A stretch of DNA of 64,000 bases from Hexactinellida sp. DTS-2022 (GCA_028753945.1 JAPNXP010000001.1:13754501-13818500); one strand, 5' to 3'; counted from the stretch's first letter, positions 12,001 through 22,100 are shown. Program-made: numbers and translations. The notes: generated from the letters alone by a model not told the origin.

Positions 12001-12215
12001 AGGCCGCGAAGCGGCCGTTAATTAATTGTGTTGCGTAGTGTCTAATACGAACAAACAAAAGTCGCGAAGCGATTTTTGTGAGAGGGTGATCCGTCGCGAA
12101 GCGACCGAAACCGAAGGGCTCGTATTATTACAACTCGATTGTTGTGTTTGTGTTTGTTTGTGTGTGTGTGTGACACACACAAACAAACACACACAAATAC
12201 ACAACATTGCGCTTT
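12001..12215. mobile_element. Hairpin element 3' end joined to two facing 5' ends
   Basis: 12,001-12,123 is a plus-strand 3' end (GGCCGCGAAGCGGCC, a GTCGCGAAGCGA hairpin, ACCGAAGGGCTCGT). It is followed by a plus 5' start (GATTGTTGTGTTTG) that meets an inverted one (ACACACAAATACACAACATTG, CGCTTTTAA). The inverted 5' end abuts the 3' flank of NHL copy 2. The same facing arrangement occurs at 43,262-43,355 beside copy 9. Confidence 0.6.
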
Positions 12216-12331
12216 TAAGAGATTGATTATCAGGATAACATTCTGTACAATAAAACAGTTTGATTTGCCTCTTATTCAGTTTGCACCATTTTAATAATAC
12301 CAATAAATACACAAATAAATAAATATACAAA

Positions 12332-13546
12332 TTAGAAACATTGAAGAGGATAGTTAGGATTATAAGACGCGACACAAATGGTTCCTAATTTGGAGATACA
12401 AACTCCATTTGGCTCGATAAACTCCCCTAAGGCATTTCCTTCCCTTCCCAAGGTGAGAATATGCTGTCCCGATTCAGTATACACCTTGATGGCATTATTC
12501 CCCCTGTCGCTAATGATGATATTACCAGCTGAGTCCAAACAGAAGAAGTAAGGGTAAGCGACCAAACTGTCCTCTGTCCCTCTAGAGACACAGGAACTGA
12601 GGGGGTGTCCTTCTCGAGAGAAGAAATGGACACATTTGGGACTGTGGTCTAGCACTACGATTCGATCAGCTGACAGCTTAACGTCTCTTGGTTCACACAG
12701 CTGTCCTATTCCGATGCAGGATTTGAATTTGAGGAGTTTCGAGTTTACGCACACTCTGTGGTTGTTGTGATCTGCAACTAACACATCTCCGTTAGTGTCG
12801 ATACAGAGTCCTTCGGGATAGCTAAACTCTCCTTCCTTGTTGCCTCTTGTTCCAGTTCTGTTGATGAGTTTGGAATCTTTCTTTCGGAACTGTAACAATG
12901 CATGGTGCCATGTGTCGGTTACGAATATGGACTCTTTATTAACAGCTATTCCATGTGGCAACCTGAGCTTATCATTCTTGAATTGTGCCACAAACTCTCC
13001 CTTTAACGACACTATTTGCACACGACTGTTCCAATAATCTGCTACGTACATTAGCTCAGTGGATTCATCGAATGCTATTCCTCTGGCATAGAACTCATTA
13101 GCACCTGCACCAAACTTCCCAGCTGTTAATACCGGTTCTCGCTTGAGAGAATAGTCCGGTATCTCACACGGGACTATCTCTCCTAGCTCGGATATCAGCT
13201 GTCGGATTTTGTCCGTATTTTGACACCTTAAGACGGGACATAGGAATGTGGCAGATGGTCCCAGTTTCTTTTTGGCCTGTTCATGGAACTCTAGGTTTGG
13301 GTTAACCTTTATGCTCATTTCCATCATTTGTTGCTGTACCCTTTCCAGTTCTTCTATGGCAGCGATACGAGTGGCCTCTTTGTTCCTGTGGTCCTCTCGC
13401 AGCTCACGGACCCTCTGGAGGAGAGCGTCCCTCCTCGCGATCAGCTGATCGATTAGGGGATCGAATGTTTGGTGGATAATAGTGGTGACATTGTCGAAAT
13501 GTGCCATTTTATCGAAAGTTACATTTGTAGGCATATTAGTGGCCAT
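12332..13546 (-). CDS. Coiled-coil NHL beta-propeller protein, copy 2 (404 aa)
   Basis: Intact single-exon family member, seven residues short. An in-frame 21-bp deletion removes QAYQQGI after residue 92, at the C-terminal end of the coiled coil, leaving the NHL domain whole. In full-length numbering the variable face sites read Y,R; Y,W; R,L,H; T,W; S,Y,E; H,N,H; Q,C,E; H; R; Y,P,Y; R,G,N; N. R-L-H at 202-205 matches only copy 10, while R-G-N at 355-357 matches copies 1 and 6, a mosaic suggesting gene conversion. The 3' flank (ATTAAA-type poly(A) signal region, then the hairpin-element junction near 12,215) is the same as in copies 3, 9 and 10. Confidence 0.85.
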   Translation of the reverse strand: MATNMPTNVTFDKMAHFDNVTTIIHQTFDPLIDQLIARRDALLQRVRELREDHRNKEATRIAAIEELERVQQQMMEMSIKVNPNLEFHEQAKKKLGPSATFLCPVLRCQNTDKIRQLISELGEIVPCEIPDYSLKREPVLTAGKFGAGANEFYARGIAFDESTELMYVADYWNSRVQIVSLKGEFVAQFKNDKLRLPHGIAVNKESIFVTDTWHHALLQFRKKDSKLINRTGTRGNKEGEFSYPEGLCIDTNGDVLVADHNNHRVCVNSKLLKFKSCIGIGQLCEPRDVKLSADRIVVLDHSPKCVHFFSREGHPLSSCVSRGTEDSLVAYPYFFCLDSAGNIIISDRGNNAIKVYTESGQHILTLGREGNALGEFIEPNGVCISKLGTICVASYNPNYPLQCF

Positions 13547-13900
13547 TTTAGTTTCAGTACGAATTGAGTTTATTCAAATAATATAATTAATCTATTACAG
13601 ATCTATCTTATACTTGTGTAACCTGAGAATACCAAAGTACGTCAATGGTTGCTATGGTGATTACTGGAAAGAAAGGAATTTTATTGGATAATTGTGTCTA
13701 CTGTGACTCAATAAACCAATAAAATTCCCTAACTTTCCAGTAACCATAGCATAGCCAAACCATTGTTTGAATAATATTTGAATTCTAAGCGCCAAAATAG
13801 TTGGCGCCTGAATTTGTTCATTTATAAGTTAGTTTAATAGTTTCTAATCTTTCCCCGCCTAAACACAATAGATCCAAATTATGGCGCCTAAATCTACTAT
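13547..13900 (-). promoter_or_regulatory. Conserved 5' flank of NHL copy 2
   Basis: All parts described for 15,280-15,660 are intact on the minus strand: CRE-like and X-box pair, two inverted ATTTTATTGG/CCAATAAAAT arms, central TGAGTCA, second X-box half, and a GGCGCC/TTTTGGCGC pair near 13,800. Beyond 14,036 the hairpin-end motif GCCCTTCGGTCTCGGTCG appears. Confidence 0.5.
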
Positions 13901-14035
13901 TCAATTCGTTTTGTTCGGATTTTGTTTTAAAGTGACAGGGGAATAGAAACAGCATTTATATTTGAGATAGAAAATATCTTCCTAATTGTATAAATAGGTA
14001 AACAATTTTGCTGATCACGAATTTCGTATTTATGA

Positions 14036-14960
14036 AGCCCTTCGGTCTCGGTCGTTTTGCGTCTGATTGACAATGTATTGCTTCCTTAAATACTTTGCCC
14101 TAAAACGCTGGGTTTGTATTACAAATGTGGGAAAATTTCTTCTCTTCAATTTATGCTTCTTTAGCCGGAAAATATACAGTACAGTGGAAGCACACGTATC
14201 GGGGCACCTCCGTCCAAGCGCTCAGCGCCCCGATACGAGGGAGTGCCCCGATACGCGAAGAGAACTCCAATATGTTTGGCTAAAACATTTAAGTTAGCAC
14301 CTACACAACAAATCATACACATATAGTCAAAACCTAGAGTTAAGGCTGATATTTATGCAGTATTACACATTACAATTTCACATTATACTTTACCTACACT
14401 AGGAGTCACAAATCTATGATATTCACGGAATTCCTTTTTTGAAAAACTCCCCCATATACCTCAGCACGAGTCTCTATCGTGAGTGGGGACGCTTAGCGGC
14501 CATTACAAAGAATACTAAGCTGCTCAAAGTAAAAAGCATGTTACTCAAGAGAAAATAATCTTCGGTGGAGTGCCCCGATCTGTGAATGGCGCCCCGATAC
14601 GCGGGGTTATTTTATAGGGAAAAAGCAAATTCCCAACTTACTGCCCCGATACGAGGCATGCTCCGACACGCGCATGTTCCGATATGCGGGGTTCTACTGT
14701 ATATATTTCTATTGGATATATTTTTAACAAAATTATTTGAAAGTAGAACAAATTTTTTATCTATACCGGTATGGCTGAGTACAGATATTATGGGTCTCCT
14801 CGACATTTGTATCAATTAACCGGTATACTGTAATTCCAATTATAATGGCTCTACATATTTAATATTGAAGATACTTATCAGCTCTACTAGGGCTTTTAAC
14901 TTGTTACTGTGCCGACTATACTATAGTATATTGCCTAGTATTGAAATGACTTCTAGGTTG
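14036..14960. repeat. Shared upstream repeat block with hairpin-end motif
   Basis: Starts at GCCCTTCGGTCTCGGTCG and continues as a block also seen at 25,540-25,870, reversed at 45,660-46,100, and at 52,330-53,130. It contains ATACCGGTATGGCTGA and ends near ACTATAGTATA palindromes. A TA-inserted element splits it (14,182-14,699). I see no gene in it. Confidence 0.6.
14182..14699. mobile_element. TA-inserted element with GTATCGGGGC-type repeats
   Basis: TA|CAGTGGAAGCACACGTATCGG ... CGGGGTTCTACTG|TA. The paralogous site at 25,671-25,682 shows the uninterrupted ATATACAGTATA, supporting a TA duplication. Both ends are enriched in GCCCCGATACG. 518 bp, no coding capacity. Confidence 0.78.
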
Positions 14961-15240
14961 ATTTTGAATTTTCATTAATTTGTTTACCTATTTTGTGTAA
15001 ACAACAACAACAAATATTAATATGAGAAATTTTAAACGCGAAATCTGTGTTCAGCACACTTGTTTACCTATAATACTCGTTGAAAGCTAACTTCTAGGTT
15101 GATTTCGAATTTCATTAATTTGTTTACCAATTTTGTGTAAACAACAATATTAATACTATACATTTATAATTGCGAATTCGTGTTCACTTGACCTATTATG
15201 ACATTTGTTGCCAATTATAACATTTGACAGTTAGTTTATA
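14940..15240 (+). repeat. 141-bp satellite, about two degenerate units
   Basis: Units contain CTTCTAGGTTGATTTTGAA, ATTTGTTTACCTATTTTGTG and AACAACAACAAATATT. The better array is at 37,530-38,260. Confidence 0.7.
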
Positions 15241-15279
15241 TCTCATATATAAATGCTGTTTCTATTCCCCTGTCACTTT

Positions 15280-15660
15280 AATAAATGCGGACAATAAACG
15301 AATTGAATAGTAGATGTAGGCGCCATAATTTGGATCTGATTGTCTTTAGGCGGGGAAAGATTAGAAACTATTAAACTAACTTATAAATGAATAATTCAGG
15401 CGCCAACTATTTTGGCGCGTATAATTCTAATATTATTCAAACAATGGTTTGGCTATGCTATGGTTACTGGAAAGTTAGGGAATTTTATTGGTTTATTGAG
15501 TCACAGTAGAAACAATTATCCAATAAAATTCCATTCTTTCCAGTAGTTACCATAGCAACCATTGACGTACTTTGGTATTCTCAGGTTACACAAGTATAAG
15601 ATAGATCTGTAATAGATTAATTATATTATTTGAATAAACTCAATTCGTACTGAAACTAAA
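15280..15660 (+). promoter_or_regulatory. Palindromic promoter-like flank of NHL copy 3 (type description)
   Basis: Reading toward the gene: GGCGCC at 15,319; GGCGCC and an E2F-like TTTTGGCGCG at 15,399-15,419; then an imperfect palindrome of ~40-bp arms. The left arm runs from GGCTATGCTATGGTTACTGG to AATTTTATTGG (~15,450-15,491). The right arm runs from CCAATAAAATTCC to CCATAGCAACC (15,520-15,560). The loop carries TGAGTCA, an AP-1 consensus. Each arm has a CCAAT box (15,487-15,491 inverted; 15,520-15,524) and an X-box-like site (right: GTTACCATAGCAAC, 15,546-15,559). A CRE-like TGACGTAC (15,563-15,570) follows, then a TATA-like TTATATTATTTG before the ATG. Motifs are read by eye; function is inferred from retention in most copies. 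Confidence 0.55.
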
Positions 15661-16896
15661 ATGGCCACTAATATGCCTACAAATGTAACTTTTGATAAAA
15701 TGGCACATTTCGACAATGTCGCCACTATCATCCACCAAACATTCGATCCCCTAATCGATCAGCTGATCGCGAGGAGGGACGCTCTCCTCCAGAGGATCCG
15801 TGAGCTGCGAGAGGACCACATGAACAAAGAGGCCACTCGTTTCGCTGCCATAGAAGAACTGGAAAGGGTACAACAACAAATGATGGAAATGAGCATAAAG
15901 GTAAACCCAAACCTAGAGTTCCATGAACAGGCCAAACAAGCCTACCAACAGGGCATTAAGGAACTGGGACCATCTGCTACATTCCTATGTCCCGTCTTAA
16001 GGTGTCAAAATACGGACACAATCCGACAGCTGATATCTGAGCTAGGAGAGATAGTCCCGTGTGAGATACCGGACTATTCTCTCAAGCGAGAACCGGTATT
16101 AACAGCTGGGAAGTTTGATGCAGGTGCTAATGAGTTGAATGCCAGAGGAATAGCATTCGATGAATCCACTGATCTAATGTACATAGCAGATTATGGGAAC
16201 AGTCGTGTGCAAATAGTGACATTAAAGGGAGAGTTAGTTGCAAAATTAAGGAATGATAAGCTCATGTGGCCATGTGGAATAGCTGTTGACAAAGAGTCCA
16301 TATTCGTAACCGACATATTGCACCATGCATTGTTAAAGTTCCGAAAGAAAGATCACAAACTCAACTACAGAACTGGAAATTTAGGCTGCAAGGAAGGAAA
16401 GTTTAGCTATCCAAATGGACTCTGTATCGACACTAACGGAGATGTGTTAGTTGCAGATACCTACAACAACAGAGTGTGCGTACACTCGAAACTCCTCAAA
16501 TTCAAGTCCTGCATCGGAATAGGACAGCTGAATCACCCCAGAGACGTTAAGCTGTCAGCTGATCGAATCGTGGTGCTAGACATGAGTCCCAAATGTGTCC
16601 ATTTCTTCTCTCGAGAAGGACACCCCCTCAGTTCCTGTGTCTCTAGAGGGACAGAGGACAGTTTGGTCGCTAACCCTACTTTCTTCTGTTTGGACTCAGC
16701 TGGCAATATTATCATTAGCGACTATGGGAGTAATGCCATCAAGGTGTATACGGAATCTGGACAGCATATTCTCACCTTGGGAAGGAAAGGAAATGCCTTA
16801 GGGGAGTTTATCGAGCCCTTTGGAGTTTGTATCTCCAAATTAGGAACCATTTGTGTCATGTCTTATAATGCTAATTATCCTCTTCAATGTTTTTAG
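15661..16896 (+). CDS. Coiled-coil NHL beta-propeller protein, copy 3
   Basis: Intact 411-residue single-exon copy and the only intact plus-strand one. Besides the face sites it has the most scaffold changes of the family (for example I46, M54, F61, E101, K195, K226, N235-Y236, K247), so it is a diverged lineage or under relaxed constraint. Face sites: N,R; Y,G; M,W,C; I,L; S,Y,N; T,Y,N; Q,N,H; M; R; N,P,T; Y,G,S; F. Q-N-H at 289-292 is shared with copy 5. The stop is followed by a T/A-rich 3' flank with ATTAAA, and the 5' end of a hairpin element begins about 110 bp downstream, followed by the old NHL remnant at 17,663. Confidence 0.85.
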   Translation: MATNMPTNVTFDKMAHFDNVATIIHQTFDPLIDQLIARRDALLQRIRELREDHMNKEATRFAAIEELERVQQQMMEMSIKVNPNLEFHEQAKQAYQQGIKELGPSATFLCPVLRCQNTDTIRQLISELGEIVPCEIPDYSLKREPVLTAGKFDAGANELNARGIAFDESTDLMYIADYGNSRVQIVTLKGELVAKLRNDKLMWPCGIAVDKESIFVTDILHHALLKFRKKDHKLNYRTGNLGCKEGKFSYPNGLCIDTNGDVLVADTYNNRVCVHSKLLKFKSCIGIGQLNHPRDVKLSADRIVVLDMSPKCVHFFSREGHPLSSCVSRGTEDSLVANPTFFCLDSAGNIIISDYGSNAIKVYTESGQHILTLGRKGNALGEFIEPFGVCISKLGTICVMSYNANYPLQCF

Positions 16897-17004
16897 TTTG
16901 TATATTTATTTATTTGTTTATTTATTGCTATTATTAAAATGGTGTAAACTGAATAAGAGTCAAACGAAACTGTTTTATTGTACACAATTCTATCCTGGAA
17001 AAAT

Positions 17005-17655
17005 CTTTCTCTATATTAAAAGCTCAATTGTTGTCTGTTTGTTTGTGTGTTTGTCCAGAATTGATTGAAAAGACTACGAGTCCCAGAAAGCTGAAAATTT
17101 GGCTGAAAAATTGAAAATTATAAGAAAACATGCAATAATACAGACAAATTAATGAATGTTTAGATTAATTAATTTTCAATCAATCAGATTGCAGCCTCAG
17201 AAAATATTTCTATTATGCACAGGCGTGACCTACGGCACAGGCTATTTATACAAATTTTATAAGTCTGCTAATCCATACTAACAAACCCTCGAATTTATTT
17301 GGCTAACATATTTTGTCACCTTTAAATGTGAATATTTCTCTTCACAAACCAATAGCAGTGGTGTATCCAGGATTATTGTGAGGGGAGTGTTTTGGAGCGA
17401 GTTTAGCGAGCGATTGTACGGGTGGATCTGGGGGCAAGCCTCATAGAAATCTTAATGAACCTTAGACGCTCAAACATCGATGTACAGCTATTCTTGTCAC
17501 AAAGTAGGAGGAGTGTAATATTGTGCAGTTGTACCAATTATAAATAACAACATATCCCTTTTGGAAACCAGGTATGAGGGAGGTGTTTGAACACCCAAAT
17601 CCCCCCCCTGGATACGCCACTGAATAGATCGTTGTCGCAGTATAATATTACCCCT
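17005..17655. mobile_element. Hairpin element remnants, foldback arrangement
   Basis: A plus-strand 5' end (TCTATATTAAAAGCTCAATTG, then GTTTGTCCAGAATTGATTG) runs to ~17,100. Internal and 5' parts of a second unit follow in inverse orientation to 17,655, interrupted by the MITE at 17,356. It separates NHL copy 3 from the remnant copy 4 and probably removed the latter's 5' half. Confidence 0.6.
17356..17622. mobile_element. MITE with CAGTGGTGTATCCAGG ends
   Basis: CAGTGGTGTATCCAGG left and CCTGGATACGCCACTG right, inserted in the ACCAATAGATCG segment of a hairpin element. AATAG is repeated at both junctions, a partial or decayed target duplication. The end sequence is hAT-like. Confidence 0.75.
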
Positions 17656-17662
17656 AATATTT

Positions 17663-18353
17663 TCAGAGACAGGAGACTATCTCAACGAATTCGGACAACA
17701 CCTGAAATGGCCATGGGGCATATTAATCCTCAGGATAGCATTTATGTCACGGACTTAAACCAAGATGCTATCTTCCTATTCAAACTTCCAGATCTCAGAA
17801 TGGTAAAGCGAGTAGGGAAGAAAGGATCTGGAAAAGAACAGTTCAATTATCCGAGACAACTCGCCATCTCTCCCAATCAACGCCTCTACGTGCCAGACAC
17901 AAACAACAACAGAATCCAAATCCTGTCTACAGATCTAGCTTTCAAAGGCTCGCTACGACAATGACAGAACCTGTTGATGTTAAATTCACAAAAAATGAAA
18001 TGTTTGTGTTAAGCCGTGAAGACAATCCCTATATGCACGTGTTTACACTATCAGGAGAGAAGTCCCGCTCCCTAATTACCTATGGTAATGTAATTCCCGG
18101 AGGAGGTATGGGAACGCAAGTTTCAGGAGCAAGGTTCTTCTGTTTAGACGGACGCAATAATATTGTTATCAGCGACTACTATGCTCACGTTATAAATGTA
18201 TTCTCTCCAGCAGGAGACCTCCTACACACGGTAGGGCAGATAGGACATCAAGCTGGAATGTTTTTCTTCCCTCATGGCATTGGTATCCTCAACAACACTA
18301 AATTAGTTTGTGTGTCTCAAAATAGTTCACATGCATTGCAAATATTTTCATAA
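17663..18353 (+). pseudogene. 5'-truncated, frameshifted older NHL-repeat gene
   Basis: About 230 codons of NHL blades that share the motifs but not the sequence of the nine young copies (YVTDLNQDAIFLF, YVPDTNNNRIQIL, VISDYYAHVINVF). There is no coiled coil. The reading frame shifts at about 17,961, where the first frame ends at CAATGA and the second continues from the overlapping ATG (MTEPVDVKF). The two halves join naturally as adjacent blades, so one small indel explains the break. The apparent upstream start near 17,587 lies in a MITE and is not real. A split gene with an unseen upstream exon is possible, but the frameshift and adjoining element favour a relic. Confidence 0.7.
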
Positions 18354-18880
18354 ATTTTTCGTATTTTAGTTTGTAAATTTTGTGTGAAATAATAATGTTT
18401 ACAAATATTTAAGGTTCAATATCACAAAGTTTAGATCCGTATACTTCAACGGACCACCAATATAATGGAGATTCTTATTGAATCCCAGTTATCTCAGTAG
18501 CTACAATATACCTTATTATAGGAATTAACGCGAAGGAAATTAACGCTCCGTGAAATTAACGCGGATTGGAGCTTAACATTTTCAAATACTTGAAATTAAG
18601 GCCGATAAAAGAAATAACTTGTTTATCCAACCCGCCCGCCCCTATTTTTACTATCCGTCCGGATCTATTTTATTATTATCTTATGAGTATAATCGTACAA
18701 AATATAAGAAATAAACTTGTGTAAAGTACCTACTGTGCATAAATTTTTAATAAGTCCTATATTTTAGAGCATTACTTTAATTATTTGGGCATTGTCATGT
18801 TATTTGCATATTAATGGGAATAATCAAATAGACACAATGGAATATTAGAAATGTATGGGTAGACAGACGGAACACTATAA
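18354..18880. other. Intergenic, one dispersed repeat fragment
   Basis: 18,525-18,700 has GAAATTAACGC motifs and a TTATCTTATGAG end that recurs at the extreme right of the window (63,930-64,000). No gene is seen. Confidence 0.5.
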
Positions 18881-19215
18881 CTAATTGGATGAATGAACTT
18901 CCTCTCGACCAATTAAATCACAGTCTCAGATAGGCATTCTATAACGCACACTTAACAATTGATAGAGGCACTAAAATCCTTTTATACTAATTAAATGCTT
19001 GCTGCTAATCCATACTGAAAAACCCTCGAATTTAATAGGCTAAAAGTTTTGTCACCTTTTAGGGAGGGAAGATGTGAATAATTTTCTTAGATATTAGAAC
19101 TTGTTTCTAGTTACACTATTCCCTACCCCCCTGCCAAATTTCAAGTCTGTCGCTCTTACCAGTTCCTCAATCAATTCCGAACAAACAAACAAACAAACAA
19201 AAAACAAACACTCGC
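18881..19215 (-). mobile_element. Diverged hairpin element, 5' part, beside NHL copy 5
   Basis: An older subfamily: TCCGAACAAACAAAC tract, CTCAATCAATT, AATCCATACT and CCCTCGAATTTAAT blocks match array units at lower identity. Its 5' end faces the NHL 3' flank, as in copies 6 and 7 (23,640-23,790; 28,495-28,640). A related piece is at 45,355-45,520. Confidence 0.55.
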
Positions 19216-19351
19216 GATTTAATATATAAGATACTAGATTGATTACCAGGATAGCATTCTGTACAATAAAACAGTTTGATTTCGTTTTCCTCTTATTCAG
19301 TTTCACCATTTTAATAATAGCAATAAACAAACAAATAAATAAATATACAAA

Positions 19352-20587
19352 TTAGAAACATTGAAGAGGATAATTAGGATTACTAGAGACGACACAAATG
19401 GTTCCTAATTTGGAGATACAAACTCCTCGGGGCTCAATAAACTCCCCTAAGGCATTTCCTTTCCTTCCCAAGGTGTGAATATGCTGTCCCGATTCCGTAT
19501 ACACCTTGATGGCATTACTCCCACAGTCGCTAATGATGATATTGCCAGCTGAGTCCAAACAGAAGAAGAAAGGGTTAGCGACCAAACTGTCCTCTGTCCC
19601 TCTAGAGACACAGGAACTGAGGGGGTGTCCTTCTCGAGAGAAGAAATGGACACATTTGGGACTCATGTCTAGCACCACGATTCGATCAGCTGACAGCTTA
19701 ACTTCTCTAGGGTGATTCAGTTGTCCTATTCCGATGCAGGACTTGAATTTGAGGAGTTTCGAGTATACGCACACTCTGTTGTTGTAGCAATCTGCAACTA
19801 ACACATCTCCGTTAGTGTCGATACAGAGTCCATAGGGATAGTAAAACTCTCCTTCCTTGTTGCCTCCAGTTCCAGTTCTGTTGATGAGTTTGGAATCTTT
19901 CTTTCGGAACTGTAACAATGCATGATGCCCTGCGTCGGTTACGAATATGGACTCTTTATTAACAGCTATTCCATGTGGCCACTCCAGCTTATCATTACCG
20001 AATTGTGCCACAAACTCTCCCTTTAACGACACTATTTGCACACGACTGTTCCCAATATCTGCTACGTACATTCGTTCAGTGGATTCATCTAATGCTATTC
20101 CTGCGGCTTTCAACTCATTAGCACCTGCACCTAACTTCCCAGCTGTTAATACCGGTTCTCGCTTGAGAGAATAGTCCGGTATCTCACACGGGACTATCTC
20201 TCCTAGCTCGGATATTAGCTGTCGGATTGTGTCCGTATTTTGACACCTGAAGACGGGACATAGGAATGTGGCAGATGGTCCCAGTTTCTTAAAGCCCTGT
20301 TGGTAGGCTTGTATGGCCTGTTCATGGAACTCTAGGTTTGGGTTTACCTTTATGCTCATTTCCATCATTTGTTGCTGTACCCTTTCGAGTTCTTCTATGG
20401 CAGCGATACGAGTGGCCTCTTTGTTCCTGTGGTCCTCTCGCAGCTCACGGAACCTCTGGAGGAGAGCGTCCCTCCTCGCGATCAGCTGATCGATTAGGGG
20501 ATCGAATGTTTGGTGGATGATAGTGGCGACATTGTCGAATTGTTCCATTTTATCAAAAGTTACATTTGTAGGCATATTAGTGGCCAT
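19352..20587 (-). CDS. Coiled-coil NHL beta-propeller protein, copy 5
   Basis: Intact 411-residue single-exon copy. Private scaffold changes include E15 (MEQFDN), F46, I93, L166 and R173. Face sites: K,A; I,G; E,W,H; A,G; Y,Y,Y; C,Y,N; Q,N,H; M; R; N,P,F; C,G,S; R. Acidic E202 and small A219-G220 make its predicted face chemically unlike neighbouring copies. Position 371 is H in HIHTLG against L elsewhere. Confidence 0.85.
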   Translation of the reverse strand: MATNMPTNVTFDKMEQFDNVATIIHQTFDPLIDQLIARRDALLQRFRELREDHRNKEATRIAAIEELERVQQQMMEMSIKVNPNLEFHEQAIQAYQQGFKKLGPSATFLCPVFRCQNTDTIRQLISELGEIVPCEIPDYSLKREPVLTAGKLGAGANELKAAGIALDESTERMYVADIGNSRVQIVSLKGEFVAQFGNDKLEWPHGIAVNKESIFVTDAGHHALLQFRKKDSKLINRTGTGGNKEGEFYYPYGLCIDTNGDVLVADCYNNRVCVYSKLLKFKSCIGIGQLNHPREVKLSADRIVVLDMSPKCVHFFSREGHPLSSCVSRGTEDSLVANPFFFCLDSAGNIIISDCGSNAIKVYTESGQHIHTLGRKGNALGEFIEPRGVCISKLGTICVVSSNPNYPLQCF

Positions 20588-20960
20588 TTTAGTTTCTGTC
20601 CCGAATTGAGTTTATTCAAATAATATAGTTAATCTATTACAGATCTATCTTATACTTGTGTTACTTGAGAATACCAAAGTACGTCAATGGTTGCTATGGT
20701 GATTACTGGTAAGAAGGGAATTTTTTTGGATAATTGTGTCTACTGTGACTCAATAAACCAATAAAATTCCCTAACTTTCCAGTAACCATAGTATAGCCAA
20801 ACCATAGTTTGAATAATATTAGAATTATACGCGCCATAATAGTTGGCGCCTGAATTTATTCATTTATAAGTTAGTTTCTTAGTTTCTAATCTTTTCCCGC
20901 CTAAACACAATCAGATCCAAATTATGGTGCCTAAATTTACTATTTAATTCGTTTATTGTT
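20588..20960 (-). promoter_or_regulatory. Conserved 5' flank of NHL copy 5
   Basis: Complete set of motifs as at 15,280-15,660. The proximal CCAAT arm has a T-run (ATTTTTTTGG) as in copy 1, and the outer GGCGCC has decayed to GGTGCC. Confidence 0.5.
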
Positions 20961-20989
20961 CGGATTTTGTTAAAGTGACAGGGGGATAA

Positions 20990-21800
20990 ATCTCCCTCAC
21001 GATGCCAATCATCCAAGGTCCCCAAGCATCTCATCCTCTATAGTGGAACTCATTAGAGGAACGGAAGTAGGTTTGATAAGCTTTTCACCATGGAATTCTT
21101 ATATAGACTATAGTAGGTTTGCGAAGAGGGAAAGACACACTACGAAGTCCGTGTCCACAAAGTTTAAGATTGCCTCTGCTCCTTTCCTTATTCACCGCTC
21201 GTGTCCTCGAAAAGAACTCCACGGTCTCTAAAACTACTTCAGCTGCCACCACTGACAAACCATCTTGTCATACTTAGGCTCTTGAGTTCCTTCTTCTGTA
21301 CACTGTGTCCACGTTCGTTAGCTCATTACGATACAGCTCTTTTGCATTTCGAGGAACTTGTCATATGGAACAGTAGATGAGAAAACTTGTGAAGTCAGAA
21401 ACAGAAATAACAACTAGATTCAACCTGTGGCCCAACAATGGATAAAACACCCTTTGGGCAAATGCTCTCTCTCATCCACTGTTGCACGCCGTGGAGGCGA
21501 TAAATCTTGATTGTCGCGAGTACCTCCGTAAGCTTGTTTGTGATGGCGGCCATTGTCCCGTAAAAGTTATAGAATTCCTCCCTAATGGCTCCCTACACAC
21601 ACGTAACGAATACACAAATATATCTGCTCGCGTTTGCCACTGTCCCGAGGCTCGTCGCACATCAAGGAGAATAAGTGCACTTGGTTAATCTCAGCCTCTA
21701 TAAATTGCGTATCATCATCTGGGCGAGTAATGGAGAGGATCTCGCCTTGGATGTTATGGTGGGTCGTGACCTACTTAATATACGGCTAGATAAGTCTTGC
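20990..21800. repeat. Partial third copy of the large repeat
   Basis: Matches 5800-6590 and the arms of the palindrome at 34.3-36.6 kb. It joins the NHL 5' flank at AGGGGGATAAATCTCCCTC, and it ends in ACCTACTTAATATACGGC, the terminal motif of the long-TIR element at 42,201. Its short frames (21,482-21,688 and antisense) are disrupted differently in each copy. Confidence 0.65.
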
Positions 21801-21869
21801 ATACGGCTAGTATTTGTCTAGATTTGTCTCGCAGTTCTTTAGACTCGAATTTTATATTTTGTATATTTG

Positions 21870-21945
21870 TGGTGTCATCATTAAATGGCGCCTAAACTAA
21901 ATTTCTTAACCACAAATCTGAGATTCTCAAAAGTAGTTCTAATCA
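21870..21945. mobile_element. Fragment of the long-TIR element (solo inner TIR)
   Basis: GTCATCATTAAATGGCGCCT through GAGATTCTCAAAAGTAGTTC matches the inner part of the right terminal repeat at 42,780-42,840. It breaks into the ATCGAT-rich block that follows. Confidence 0.6.
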
Positions 21946-22100
21946 GGTTGCCAATCCAATCCAATCGAGAAGATTATCGATTGCCTTCTGCTGCATTTTT
22001 CATCGATTGGATTATCGGTTGGATTGGTTCGATTTTCATCGATTGGATTGCAATCGATGAATTTTCATCGATTTTTTTCGATTGTTTGTTTTTTCAGTTC
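21946..22100. repeat. ATCGATTGGATT-rich fragment
   Basis: GTTGCCAATCCAATCCAATCG and repeated ATCGATTGGATT match the left end of the element at 27,519-28,112. The 120-codon frame from 21,885 is only this repeat read through. Confidence 0.65.

Noticed and set aside
15661..16896. A diversity-generating retroelement as cause of the NHL variability
   Set aside because: No reverse transcriptase or template repeat is present, and the codon changes are not adenine-focused. Paralogue divergence with conversion fits better.
17587..17662. Start codon at 17,587 for the NHL relic
   Set aside because: These codons lie within the right end of a hAT-like MITE and a hairpin-element fragment.
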